From Labilibaculum euxinicum (GTDB taxonomy: Bacteria; Bacteroidota; Bacteroidia; Bacteroidales; Marinifilaceae): a stretch of 64,000 bases of DNA. The notes beneath the pieces were generated by a model. The model searched no databases and was not told the origin of the DNA. It saw nothing but the letters and a program-made list of their open reading frames with translations. A program made the translations under genes and the position numbers. The DNA is taken from assembly GCF_009795715.1 (NCBI RefSeq), contig NZ_WTCR01000008.1, positions 182,787-246,786 on the forward strand, read 5' to 3'. Positions 46,000 to 54,737 of the stretch are shown here, in pieces (position 1 is the stretch's first letter; each line of letters opens with the position of its first letter).

Positions 46000-46181
46000 G
46001 CCATTCTATTGGCCCTTCGTCTCTGTGAGGCTCCCTTCGCATAAAGCAGACCTTCCTTCGTGCCTGTGACCCGCCCTTCGGAAGAATTATCCAAATCTTC
46101 GCACCTGTGACCCGCCCTTCGCAAAAGTGAGTCGCCCTTCGGCCCTGTGACCCTCCCTTCGCAAAAGTAAACGCTCTTCCC
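46000..46181. repeat. Tandem array of 20-21 bp units ending CCCTTCG
   Basis: Units end at 46019, 46039, 46060, 46080, 46101, 46121, 46141, 46161 and, degenerate, 46181. Two alternating forms are visible: CACCTGTGACCCGCCCTTCG and CAAAAGTGAGTCGCCCTTCG. It is clearly richer in GC than its surroundings and lies between the DUF4294 gene and the lipoprotein gene. It is not in multiples of three, so it is not a coding repeat. Confidence 0.8.
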
Positions 46182-46205
46182 GGGGGTTTCAGAAGGTTTT
46201 TAATT

Positions 46206-46850
46206 TTAATTGATTCTCCTCACAGGCAATTTTCCCGGAGGCAGCAATTCGCCGCGTTTCATTCTGTCGAGTATTTCTTCAATCATCCAATCGTTGCCAA
46301 AAGGATCGTATTCTGCTTTTAGCGATGAACCAAACATCACAGCCACCGATTGCCAAAATATTGCTGTAAACGATCCTTTCAACTCTTTTAAATGATTGTA
46401 GCTGGTGTTTCCGGTTTCCCGATCGATTAATTTCATCAACAATTTGCCTTGCGAAATTTTGAGTTTCATCAGAGGTTTTTTGTAATCTTTCATCAAGCCA
46501 TTGTATTCTTTTCGGATGAGTTTACGGCGTTCTTTTTTGTTGTCAATTCCTTCTAGATCTTTGGTAAGCTTCCCGATGGTTTCATTGGCTGCCTCGGCAT
46601 AAGGATAAACGATACGAATATTTCGAACCATCCGCCAATACTGCCGGGTATTTTGATAGTGTTTTCTTCTCTTTTTTTTGTAACGCAAAATTTTAACCTC
46701 GTCGAGATTTACATGCAAATTGGTATCGAGGAAAACGACAGTGTCTTGTTGTGAAAATGAGCGAATACTGCACAACTCCTTTGCTGATGCCGAACCTGCA
46801 AAAGCAAACAAAATTACGAAACCTATTTTAAACCATCCTGCCATATCCAT
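46206..46850 (-). CDS. DUF4294-family exported protein
   Basis: 214 residues with a signal peptide (FVILFAFAGSASAK). The mature part has the DUF4294 features: VFLDTNLHVNLDEVKIL, a basic stretch KKKRRKHYQNTRQYWRMVRNI and YPYAEAANETIGKL, followed by LKISQGKLLMKLIDRETG. It is known only as an uncharacterised Bacteroidetes family, likely periplasmic. It is divergent from ggt, 78 bases away. Confidence 0.85.
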   Translation of the reverse strand: MDMAGWFKIGFVILFAFAGSASAKELCSIRSFSQQDTVVFLDTNLHVNLDEVKILRYKKKRRKHYQNTRQYWRMVRNIRIVYPYAEAANETIGKLTKDLEGIDNKKERRKLIRKEYNGLMKDYKKPLMKLKISQGKLLMKLIDRETGNTSYNHLKELKGSFTAIFWQSVAVMFGSSLKAEYDPFGNDWMIEEILDRMKRGELLPPGKLPVRRIN

Positions 46851-46928
46851 AATTCCTATTCAAAGATAATCTTTCCTATCTTTAAGTGTATTCTCAAGCA
46901 ATAACTAATCCATAAAAATCCCTGTAAA

Positions 46929-48617
46929 ATGAAAAAGTCTTTTCTCCTCTGCTTACTATCACTCTTCGCATTGGCAATATTTTCTCAAGACCGGGTTACC
47001 GGACTTAATTTTGCAACAAGATCTGAAGTTATCGCACAAAACGGGATGGCCTGCACCAGTCAGCCACTAGCCACTCAAGTTGCACTCGATATACTAAAAG
47101 CCGGAGGAAATGCAATTGATGCCGCGATTGCAGCCAATGCCACTTTAGGACTAATGGAGCCTACCGGAAATGGAATTGGCGGGGATATTTTCATCATTTT
47201 ATGGGATGCAAAAACTAAAAAATTATATGGTTTAAATGGAAGCGGACGTTCCCCAAAATCGCTAAGTCTGGAATATTTCAAGGAAAATAACTACTCTGCT
47301 ATCCCATCATTTGGAGCCTTGCCCGTTTCAGTTCCCGGTTGTGTTGATGGATGGTTTACCGTGCATAACAGGTTTGGGAAAATGGATATGGAACAAATTC
47401 TAAATCCAGCAATTCAATATGCCAGAAATGGCTTTCCGGTAAGCGAACTTATTGCTTACTATATGAATGCCAGTGCCAATCGATTAATGAAATACAAAGG
47501 ATTTTCGGAAACATACATGCCAAATGGAAAAATGCCTGAAAAGGGTGACATCTTCAAGAACCCATATTTGGCAAATACATTGGAGAAAATAGCAAAAAAC
47601 GGCCGCGATGCATTCTACAAAGGTGATATTGCCAAAACCATTGCAAAATATATGAAAGAGCAAGGTGGCTTTCTTTCTTACGATGATTTGGCCTCGCACA
47701 AATCGGAATGGGTTGATCCCATATCTATAAATTACCGGGGATATGATATTTGGGAACTACCACCCAACGGACAAGGCACAGCGGCTCTTCAAATGCTAAA
47801 TATTCTCGAAGAATATGACATCGCACAAATGGGATTTGGAAGCAGTGATTACCTGCATACTTTTATTGAAGCTAAAAAACTGGCCTTCGAGGATAGAGCA
47901 AAATACTACTGCGACCCTGATTTTTCGAAAATTCCATTAAAAGAGTTGATTTCGAAAGAATATGCATTGGAGAGAAAAGCTTTAATTGATCCCAACAAAT
48001 CAGCCAAAAGCTATCCTGCCGGTGAACTGGAACAGGGCAATACCATTTACCTGACTGTAGCTGATAAAGAGGGCAACATGGTTTCTTTAATACAGAGTAA
48101 CTACCGGGGCATGGGATCAGGAATGACTCCTGATAGTTTGGGATTTGTGTTGCAGGACAGAGGTGAATTATTCAGTCTGGAAGAAGGACATGCCAATGTG
48201 TACGAACCCGGGAAACGTCCGTTTCATACAATTATCCCGGCTTTCATTACCAAAAATGGCAAACCATACATCAGTTTTGGTTTAATGGGCGGTGCCATGC
48301 AACCACAAGGTCATGCTCAAATTGTTGTTAATTTAATTGATTTTAAAATGAACTTGCAAGAGGCCGGCGATGCAGCAAGAATTCGTCATGATGGCTCGTC
48401 GCAACCAACCGGAGGGAAAATGACCGATGGTGGATGGGTAAATTTAGAATCCGGAATATCTTATCAAAGTATTCGTGAGCTGATGGAAAAAGGACACAAA
48501 ATAAAATATGACATGGGCGGATATGGTGGCTATCAGGCCATTCTTTACGATGAAGAAAGAGCTGTGTATTTTGGTGCCTCGGAATCAAGAAAAGATGGTC
48601 AGGCTGCTGGATATTGA
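46929..48617 (+). CDS. ggt: Gamma-glutamyltransferase
   Basis: A 562-residue Ntn-hydrolase precursor of the periplasm or cell surface that cleaves the gamma-glutamyl bond of glutathione and similar peptides. The signal peptide ends near AIFSQ (residue 20). Family segments include GGNAIDAAIAANATLGLMEP, GNGIGGDIFIILWD and LPPNGQGTAALQML. The autocleavage/catalytic Thr lies in GNTIYLTVADKEGNMVS, and GMGSGMTPDSLGF follows. It is full length and stands alone. Confidence 0.94.
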   Translation: MKKSFLLCLLSLFALAIFSQDRVTGLNFATRSEVIAQNGMACTSQPLATQVALDILKAGGNAIDAAIAANATLGLMEPTGNGIGGDIFIILWDAKTKKLYGLNGSGRSPKSLSLEYFKENNYSAIPSFGALPVSVPGCVDGWFTVHNRFGKMDMEQILNPAIQYARNGFPVSELIAYYMNASANRLMKYKGFSETYMPNGKMPEKGDIFKNPYLANTLEKIAKNGRDAFYKGDIAKTIAKYMKEQGGFLSYDDLASHKSEWVDPISINYRGYDIWELPPNGQGTAALQMLNILEEYDIAQMGFGSSDYLHTFIEAKKLAFEDRAKYYCDPDFSKIPLKELISKEYALERKALIDPNKSAKSYPAGELEQGNTIYLTVADKEGNMVSLIQSNYRGMGSGMTPDSLGFVLQDRGELFSLEEGHANVYEPGKRPFHTIIPAFITKNGKPYISFGLMGGAMQPQGHAQIVVNLIDFKMNLQEAGDAARIRHDGSSQPTGGKMTDGGWVNLESGISYQSIRELMEKGHKIKYDMGGYGGYQAILYDEERAVYFGASESRKDGQAAGY

Positions 48618-48632
48618 ATTGGGAATAAGAAT

Positions 48633-48936
48633 AAGCCTATTATTAATTTCACAATATCAGTTGCCTGAAAGCAAAGCAATAAATGTTTTGCATATATACT
48701 CTTACCCAATTGATATTATTTATTTTATGTGGCTAAAGCCTATTTATTAATTTCACTATATCAGTTGCTTAAAAGCAACTGCAATAGATATTTGCCTTTC
48801 GCTTTATCCTACTGCTTCAATCATTTTAATTCATTGCTTAAAAACAATTGCAATAGATGTTCAGCTTTGTTCATTACATCAGTAAATACTTTGTGTTTTT
48901 TATCTATTGCAGTTTGGCTTTAGCCAACTGAATTTA
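48633..48936. repeat. Cluster of short interspersed repeats downstream of ggt
   Basis: Blocks of the type CAGTTGCTTAAAAGCAACTG + CAATAGAT appear at 48633-48674, 48736-48788 and 48831-48860 in direct orientation, and at 48903-48936 inverted. The core TTGCTTAAAAGCAA is self-complementary. There is no coding potential. The stretch from ggt to the GH43 gene (48618-49133) holds only this and the REP-like element. Confidence 0.7.
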
Positions 48937-48983
48937 AAATATTCCCAGTGTTTTGCTTTAGCATCATCTTACTTTTTCAAACT

Positions 48984-49076
48984 CCTGCTAGCACAAGCTT
49001 GTAGCGGGGTGATGATTGTCTTCTTTTCCAGTCTAAAAGAACGCGATACAATCGCGCACTAGCGGGGGCTACAAAC
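48984..49076. repeat. REP-like palindromic element
   Basis: Contains the palindrome ACAAGCTTGT, the hairpin GCGATACAATCGC, and two related flanks (TAGCGGGG and TAGCGGGGG). It resembles small REP elements that accompany tyrosine-type REP transposases, but no such gene is in the window. Confidence 0.45.
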
Positions 49077-49133
49077 CTTGATATTTACCACATCGCGCCA
49101 TTACTTATACAAATGTGTGTGTGCACCGGCGGT

Positions 49134-50741
49134 TTATCTTTCGTCAATTCGGAAATAATCAAAATCGACATTTCCTCCAATTTCTTTTGTGGCATAATTA
49201 AAGAGTCCAAAGCGGTAGCCCATAAAGTGTTTTGGCCAAGAATAAACCATTTGTAATGAGGCCCCTATTTTCTTCCATTTTTTTCCATCTAAACTGTAAT
49301 AAAAATAAGCTTTATCTATTTCAAAATCAATTGCGATTTTGAAATAGACTTGTTCTTGAGTTAATGGTACTTGCTCAATCACCTTAGATGAAGTAATTAT
49401 ATCATTTAAATTGATAATGCCTTGTTTTTCATTTTTTTCTTTTGCTCCAAGGTTTGTCTGAACCTGAACAATCATAGTTTTATTATTTTCCTTTTTGACG
49501 CCTACGTAACCATATTTATTTTGTAGAGCAATTAGACCACCAATGTCTCCATTTTTCATATTACTGACATTTACTAAGGTTGATCCCGAACATTTAGGTC
49601 CAAATGTTCGCTGGGTTAAAATATTTTTAGCACATAGCACATTCGTATCAATACGACTTGTTGTGATACGTAAACGTCCCGGATTTTGAAGAACATCCCA
49701 ATTTTTATTATCAGGATTATGGTTCCATTGCCACGCAAGAGGAAGTTTAGGATCGTTTTGCTTTCGTTCGAACTCATCAGAAGCCACAATACCGGATATA
49801 CAATCAGAATTATCAGGGAGATTTAGGTGCTCAGGAACCTTGCCTTCATTTCCCAGAACTGGCCATCCGTCTTCCCATTTTACAGGTACAAGATAAGGAA
49901 CACGCCCAACAGCCCCTCTATCACCAAAAAGCATAGCGTACCAATCTCCATCAGGTGTATCAATTAAACCTCCCTGCGCTACATCTTTATACTGAAGAGC
50001 CAAACGACCTTCGTAAGGTCCTGTAATCTTGTCAGCACGATGAATAATAACCGATCGTGACCAGCGGCTTTTTGGTGAGGCAATATTAAAAAGATAATAT
50101 TTTCCGTTTATTTTCTGTAACTGACAACCTTCCCCAGGAAGTCCACCAACTTCATCTTCTCCAAATATCAAATTAACATTTTCAATAATTACCTTATTAA
50201 TCCCATTAGGTTTAATTCCTGATGCATCGGGAAGTAATTCAATTAGTTTAATTTCACCTCCTCCATAGAGCATGTATACGCGTCCATCATCGTCGAAAAA
50301 CAGTGAATTATCATGAAGAACAGGCGCAAAGGAGAAAGCTTCCCATGGTCCAGTTTCAGCATCCTTAGTTTTGTAAACATGTGTTTTTCCTGAAGTGGCA
50401 GAAAAAGTTGATACATAAAACATCCCTTTGTGATAACGAAGACTACTTGCCCAAGAACCATATCCGTATGCTTCTTGACCGTTTTCCATATTCATTTTAT
50501 CATTTTCAACTAATCGATCATATGCGTAGCTTACTATTTCCCAGTTTACCAAATCCTTTGATTTCATAATTGGAACTCCAGGGCTCATATGCATTGTGGT
50601 ACTGCTCATATAGTATGTGTCATTCACACGAATAACACTTACATCAGGAACATCGGCCCAGATAATAGGGTTTTGAGCTAATTGAGCCGAAATGTTGGTC
50701 AAACCCAAATAAAATAAGGTTAAAAAAAATGCTATTCTCAT
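49134..50741 (-). CDS. Family 43 glycoside hydrolase, secreted
   Basis: 535 residues; the signal peptide ends near TNISAQ (residue 20). The five-bladed propeller (about 20-315) has the expected acids: base Asp in ADVPDVSVIRVNDTYYMSS, pKa-modulating Asp in LHDNSLFFDDDGRVYMLYGG, and acid Glu in PGEGCQLQKINGKYYLF. A C-terminal jelly roll (about 335-535, AWQWNHNPDNKNWDV, QVYFKIAIDFEIDKAYFYY) is as in beta-xylosidases. Likely xylan or arabinan side-chain cleavage; the sugar cannot be fixed. No SusC/D pair is nearby, so it is not in a classic polysaccharide locus. Confidence 0.92.
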   Translation of the reverse strand: MRIAFFLTLFYLGLTNISAQLAQNPIIWADVPDVSVIRVNDTYYMSSTTMHMSPGVPIMKSKDLVNWEIVSYAYDRLVENDKMNMENGQEAYGYGSWASSLRYHKGMFYVSTFSATSGKTHVYKTKDAETGPWEAFSFAPVLHDNSLFFDDDGRVYMLYGGGEIKLIELLPDASGIKPNGINKVIIENVNLIFGEDEVGGLPGEGCQLQKINGKYYLFNIASPKSRWSRSVIIHRADKITGPYEGRLALQYKDVAQGGLIDTPDGDWYAMLFGDRGAVGRVPYLVPVKWEDGWPVLGNEGKVPEHLNLPDNSDCISGIVASDEFERKQNDPKLPLAWQWNHNPDNKNWDVLQNPGRLRITTSRIDTNVLCAKNILTQRTFGPKCSGSTLVNVSNMKNGDIGGLIALQNKYGYVGVKKENNKTMIVQVQTNLGAKEKNEKQGIINLNDIITSSKVIEQVPLTQEQVYFKIAIDFEIDKAYFYYSLDGKKWKKIGASLQMVYSWPKHFMGYRFGLFNYATKEIGGNVDFDYFRIDER

Positions 50742-50912
50742 TTTTATAATATTTTTTGCGTGTTAAATTTTCAGTCGCTGTTCCGCTTGTGCCAAACGGT
50801 AAATTGTATGAATAGTGGCAGATTACGGGCTTCATTCCTGTCAAATTACAAGAACGTTGAAGCGGGCGACAACCTTCGAAATCACTACTGTTTCGGCTAT
50901 TATTTTTATACA

Positions 50913-50923
50913 TTGTTGTATGC
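50913..50923. repeat. Left inverted repeat of the two-gene unit
   Basis: TTGTTGTATGC, exactly inverted at 52673-52683. The preceding 170 bases contain the pair GCTTCA / TGAAGC and no gene. Confidence 0.5.
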
Positions 50924-50929
50924 TGGCTT

Positions 50930-51955
50930 TTATAAAGGGTTTGCTGAACTCCAATTCCTTTCTGGAAATAAATTAGACTTTGAATTTATATGTTTGGTAC
51001 CTCCCTTATGAGTACTATAAACTTTTGTCGACTCCAAATTCTTTTTAATACAACTTATTACAGCTTTACGTGGGTGCTTTTTATTCCCACTTGCTGATAC
51101 CCAATATTGCTTTGGATTTAGTTTACTAAGCCAATTGGTATTTACACTTCTTCTACTACCATGATGTGGTAATTGACAAATATGGAAATTAGTCATATCA
51201 AAACCATTTGATTCAGCTGATTCAAATGAGTCAACACCTGCATCTGATGTAAACAAGTATTTTCGATTTGATGTATCTGTAAATTGGGTAAGAACAGAGG
51301 TTAAATTTTCAGCAGATGTGTCATTTTGCTCATCAAGTACGACACAAGGTTTTAACCCTTCTTCAACTTCATTTATTTCTGCTTCAGTTATTATATTTGT
51401 TTCGTTTGCCTTAAGTATATCTAAGTTTGTAAAATGCGCCAACTGTTCAAGATAAAATTCCTTAGACGGTCCGACAAAACTGAATATATTATGGTCAAGT
51501 TTAGTGTCAGAAAAAGCTGGGATTGGAGTAATTCCATTTTCCTCTAATACTTTAGATAAATTCTTTGCATCTTGAATTGATTCAAATACTTTTTTAACTT
51601 TTTTATTAGTTTTTCCTATTGATTCGTTTAGTAATCCTAAGTTTTGCCAAACAACATCATCAATGTAATCTATGGGGTTATTATAATAGAATCTTGCAAT
51701 TCGTCTGCCGAAATAATTAACAAGGTCTATTAATCCTCCAATATGGTCTTTATGAGGATGAGTATTTATCATTAAGATTGGAACTTCTTTGTTAACGTGA
51801 GGTGCAATATAGGTTTCATAATGAGATATTATATCCTTCGAATCGTTGGGATTACCTCCATCTATAATGGTGATATAATCATTATTGTTCTCTTTTGACC
51901 AAACAATGATGCTGTCAGCATCTTTTAAGTCTATCATGTCTATACTAAAATCCAT
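50930..51955 (-). CDS. ComEC-like MBL-fold metallo-hydrolase
   Basis: A 341-residue cytoplasmic protein. The MBL motif is NTHPHKDHIGGLIDL near residue 63, followed later by FTSDAGVDSF and CQLPHHGSRRSVN. This matches the soluble domain of ComEC-type proteins, a group with proposed nuclease activity. There is no membrane part of its own; that appears to come from the partner gene 3 bases upstream. Codon use is more AT-rich than nearby housekeeping genes. Stand-alone ComEC-like hydrolases occur in defence and toxin settings, but the role here is inference. Confidence 0.85.
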   Translation of the reverse strand: MDFSIDMIDLKDADSIIVWSKENNNDYITIIDGGNPNDSKDIISHYETYIAPHVNKEVPILMINTHPHKDHIGGLIDLVNYFGRRIARFYYNNPIDYIDDVVWQNLGLLNESIGKTNKKVKKVFESIQDAKNLSKVLEENGITPIPAFSDTKLDHNIFSFVGPSKEFYLEQLAHFTNLDILKANETNIITEAEINEVEEGLKPCVVLDEQNDTSAENLTSVLTQFTDTSNRKYLFTSDAGVDSFESAESNGFDMTNFHICQLPHHGSRRSVNTNWLSKLNPKQYWVSASGNKKHPRKAVISCIKKNLESTKVYSTHKGGTKHINSKSNLFPERNWSSANPL

Positions 51956-51958
51956 TTT

Positions 51959-52651
51959 CTAATTATTTAAATATTGTTCGAATAACACTTTTGCATAATA
52001 ATGTCCATATCTTTTAACTATTACTTTACTGAATAATATTGGAATTAAGTAGATGATGATTAACACCAAATTCATTTTGAAGGCAAAATCAACACTTGTA
52101 ATTTGACTAAAATAGTACAAGTTAAATAATGAAATAATTCCAGCGACAGCAGCTCCCCCAACCAAATTTCGCATAAAGCCATATTCAATATTATGCTGCA
52201 ATAACAACTTATTTTCTCTGGTTGTATTGCGAATCTGAGAAACCGCTGTAATAATTGTTTTACGAGCTTCTAATTCATTCTGATTTTCGGAATCTTCATC
52301 CGCCAATGTTATTTTAAAATCGTTAAAGACTTTTAGATACAATCTTCTCTTAATATCTTTTGAAAAGAAGGAGTCAGAATGTAAAAGATAATTTGTCGTT
52401 GGCATTTTAATTTCATCTTTGAAAAAAAATCGTTGAAATATTTCCTTTGCAGCAAATCGATTTGTTTGAACCATCAAAAATATTAATGCAACTGAAATAG
52501 TTACATCACCTGTCCATGTGAATCCTTGTAAAAAATCGACAAAGCTTTTAGCTTTATCACTAAATCCGAAGAAATATGTACTTAATATCGGAATCGCACA
52601 TATAATAGTTGGGAATAATCTTGCTTTCAAATAATAGGTATTCTTTTTCAT
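51959..52651 (-). CDS. Four-helix membrane protein, partner of the MBL hydrolase
   Basis: 230 residues, no family recognised. Two membrane helices near the N-terminus (about 12-30, 46-64), a soluble stretch (about 65-155, SKDIKRRLYLKVFNDFKITL), then two C-terminal helices (about 162-182, 190-212). No signal peptide cleavage site. It is the first gene of a two-gene unit with the hydrolase (3-base gap). The pair is bounded by an 11-bp inverted repeat, which suggests acquisition as a block. Confidence 0.8.
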   Translation of the reverse strand: MKKNTYYLKARLFPTIICAIPILSTYFFGFSDKAKSFVDFLQGFTWTGDVTISVALIFLMVQTNRFAAKEIFQRFFFKDEIKMPTTNYLLHSDSFFSKDIKRRLYLKVFNDFKITLADEDSENQNELEARKTIITAVSQIRNTTRENKLLLQHNIEYGFMRNLVGGAAVAGIISLFNLYYFSQITSVDFAFKMNLVLIIIYLIPILFSKVIVKRYGHYYAKVLFEQYLNN

Positions 52652-52672
52652 AGTTGGTAGTTCTTTAAGCTT

Positions 52673-52683
52673 GCATACAACAA
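52673..52683. repeat. Right inverted repeat of the two-gene unit
   Basis: GCATACAACAA, the reverse complement of 50913-50923. Next to it is the palindrome AAAGTACAATGTACTTT at about 52688-52704. Confidence 0.5.
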
Positions 52684-52915
52684 ATGGCTAAAGTACAATG
52701 TACTTTATATCACTTATCTGTTGTTTTTTATAAGTTATTGTTATCCTTTTTGTTATCCGTTAAAATTACGTCTAAAGGACTTTTTATTTTTGCAAGAGAT
52801 TTTCACTTAGTTGGGTGTGAATCTCTGTTGTTTTACTCGACTCATGTAATAGCAGGCTTTTATTCTTAAACTTGTGTTTTATTAAAAACAAAGTGCATTA
52901 CATCTCGTGAAGCAC

Positions 52916-53659
52916 TTAGCCGGTAGTTTTACCGGCTACTTCGCTGTCTAGCTTGTTTGTTTTGTAACGGCGTTTTACCAATTCGTTATTTTGATTGATT
53001 AACTCGGCAATTGTTTTGGCCGTAGCCTCGTAAGTGGCTGGCTTTACTTTTGCCATGGTGTTCATATAGCCTACCAAATTGGTATTAATCTCAATAACGC
53101 CCTCTTTTTTCAATTGACTGGCAGAAGCCAAACTTTTCTTCACACTCTCTCCCTCTGCCTGTTGCAAGGTCACATTTTCAAAATCTTGTTGATTCGCATC
53201 CAAAGCAGCAATCGTTTCGGCCACGCCTTTCAAGTTTGCTATAGCTGCCACAACATCGGGCTTGGCTAAATCGTTTAGTAAGGACTCAATATCTGCTGAT
53301 TTTGCAGCATAATCTTTGTTCTGCATGCTTAAACCATATTGCTCCAATACATTCTCAACCACCAAGGCTGCTTTTTTCATGTCAGCAATAGGAATATGAA
53401 CATAGCCCTCTACCAATTTAAACAAATCTCTAATTGCCATATTGCGCACGTGGTCTTTCTCTGCCATCTGAGAATAAACTTTCAGTCGTCTTAATGCCTC
53501 AATCAGGGAGGTGTTACTAGCACTTATCTTTTCAATTATGGAAGTCAAATACGTATCTGAACTCCAATCAATCTTCACAAATGCTTTTAGAATAAGGCTA
53601 AACAATGCACTAATATCGCCATTGCGACTGCTCGGTGTGATTTTCTTAATCAATGCCAT
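52916..53659 (-). CDS. DUF6261-family protein
   Basis: A 247-residue, probably all-helical cytoplasmic protein without signal peptide or membrane helix. I recognise it as the DUF6261 family, which is Bacteroidetes-specific and often present in several copies per genome; no function is known. Conserved-looking segments: LIEALRRLKVYSQMAEKD, IRDLFKLVEGYVHIP, AAKSADIESLLNDLA. A 42-bp tandem repeat that encodes a related-looking degenerate motif on the same strand lies just upstream. Confidence 0.8.
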   Translation of the reverse strand: MALIKKITPSSRNGDISALFSLILKAFVKIDWSSDTYLTSIIEKISASNTSLIEALRRLKVYSQMAEKDHVRNMAIRDLFKLVEGYVHIPIADMKKAALVVENVLEQYGLSMQNKDYAAKSADIESLLNDLAKPDVVAAIANLKGVAETIAALDANQQDFENVTLQQAEGESVKKSLASASQLKKEGVIEINTNLVGYMNTMAKVKPATYEATAKTIAELINQNNELVKRRYKTNKLDSEVAGKTTG

Positions 53660-53683
53660 GGGTCATCATTATAAAGATTAGTA

Positions 53684-53925
53684 TTTATTGATTATTCAAA
53701 ATGTCCTCTTTTACTTTATCAATATTAATATTGAGCAAAAAACCAATTTTTGAGGCTTTATCAATATTGATATTTGGTAAATAAACATTTTCTCAGGCTT
53801 TATCTCTATTGAAATTGATTAAAAAAACATTTCCTAAACCTTTATCACTATTGATATTGAATGAAAAAACTATTTTTCTTAGCTTACCAAAATTGATATT
53901 TATTGAAAGACCAGAATTTGCAATT
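53684..53925 (-). pseudogene. Decayed 14-residue repeat frame (42-bp tandem repeat)
   Basis: Five units of exactly 42 bp start at 53714, 53756, 53798, 53840 and 53882. On the minus strand one frame gives repeats NINFGKLRKIVFSF, NINSDKGLGNVFLI, NFNRDKA-stop-ENVYLP, NINIDKASKIGFLL and NINIDKVKEDILNNQ followed by stop. It lacks an ATG and contains one in-frame TGA, so it reads as a broken gene or the tail of one. The same repeat gives a weaker frame on the plus strand from ATG 53701 with an in-frame TAA. Confidence 0.6.
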
Positions 53926-54617
53926 AGTATCTAATCAATCACTACCCACTCTCCCTAATTTTAACGTAAAAAACATAATGAATGTAGTGCTTTTTTTATT
54001 ACTGAACAAAATATACAGCAAAGAAAATATTTGGCCACCAATTGCGTCCTAAACGTTTTTTGAGAATAAGTATTAATTACTTCTTTTATAAAAACTTACA
54101 GCTCGTGATAATCTTAAGGGGTACAATTTAAGTTAGGTATTTGATTGGCATCTTTTTTAAAGAGCTTTCGTTTTAGTTCAAACCTTTAGTAAGACCGGGA
54201 AGCTGAGAACTTGTTCGAAGATCGCCCGTACGCACTTAGGTTTGAATTAAATAAGGAAGTTTTTTAAAAAGCAGCCTTGAATTTCTTTGCTTCGTTTCTT
54301 GTTTCAAGACAAGAAATGATGTCGGGTTTGGGCGGAAAGCCCAATTGTTAAAATCAATTAGGACAATATTGTTTGGCAGCTATAAATAGCAGGTAAAACG
54401 CCATTGACCGCAGGGAGTGATTTGTGTGGCCAGCAAATTATTTTTCTTATGGATAAGGAAATTGGAACAAAGTGTAGTGAAAATTGCCAGGGAGGGTTAG
54501 GTCTGATATTGGTTTTATGAATTATTCAGAGGTTTTGGTTTTATGCCGATTGGATAAATTGGTAGGCAGTATTTATTCAATCGGGTGTTATACCCTATTA
54601 TAATACAAAGGCTTGCG

Positions 54618-54697
54618 TTAAGGATTGAAGCGGTTACCCCGCAGACATATCTAAAGCGAAGCGGAAGAATATGGCGGGGAGTAATAGCGGAAAGCCT
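54618..54697. repeat. Intergenic repeat, copy 2
   Basis: Matches the 2839-2865 block at 21 of 27 bases (around GGTTACCCCGCAG) and continues with GGAGTAATAGCGGAAAGCC. It adjoins the 38-bp palindrome. Confidence 0.5.
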
Positions 54698-54699
54698 GA

Positions 54700-54737
54700 C
54701 CTGAATTCCCCGAAACAATTGTTTCGGGGAATTCAGG
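54700..54737. repeat. Perfect 38-bp palindrome
   Basis: Each half is 19 bases, beginning CCTGAATTCCCC and ending at the centre CAATTG. There is no spacer and no mismatch. It could form a cruciform or, if transcribed, a very stable hairpin. No T-run follows on either strand, so it is not a standard terminator. Confidence 0.9.

Noticed and set aside
45914..46042. N-terminal extension of the lipoprotein to 46042
   Set aside because: It would be translated through the 20-bp repeat array and would place a 43-residue charged stretch before the lipoprotein signal.
50760..51011. Integron attC-like site at the left edge of the two-gene unit
   Set aside because: The inverted repeat and the GCTTCA/TGAAGC pair suggested it, but I could not find paired core sites of the GTTRRRY type, and no integrase is present. 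Kept only as an inverted repeat.
52785..52870. Possible small RNA with -7 box TATTTTTG downstream of the inverted repeat
   Set aside because: The hairpin GAGATTTTCAC/GTGAATCTC is short and no terminator follows; not distinguishable from chance in AT-rich DNA.
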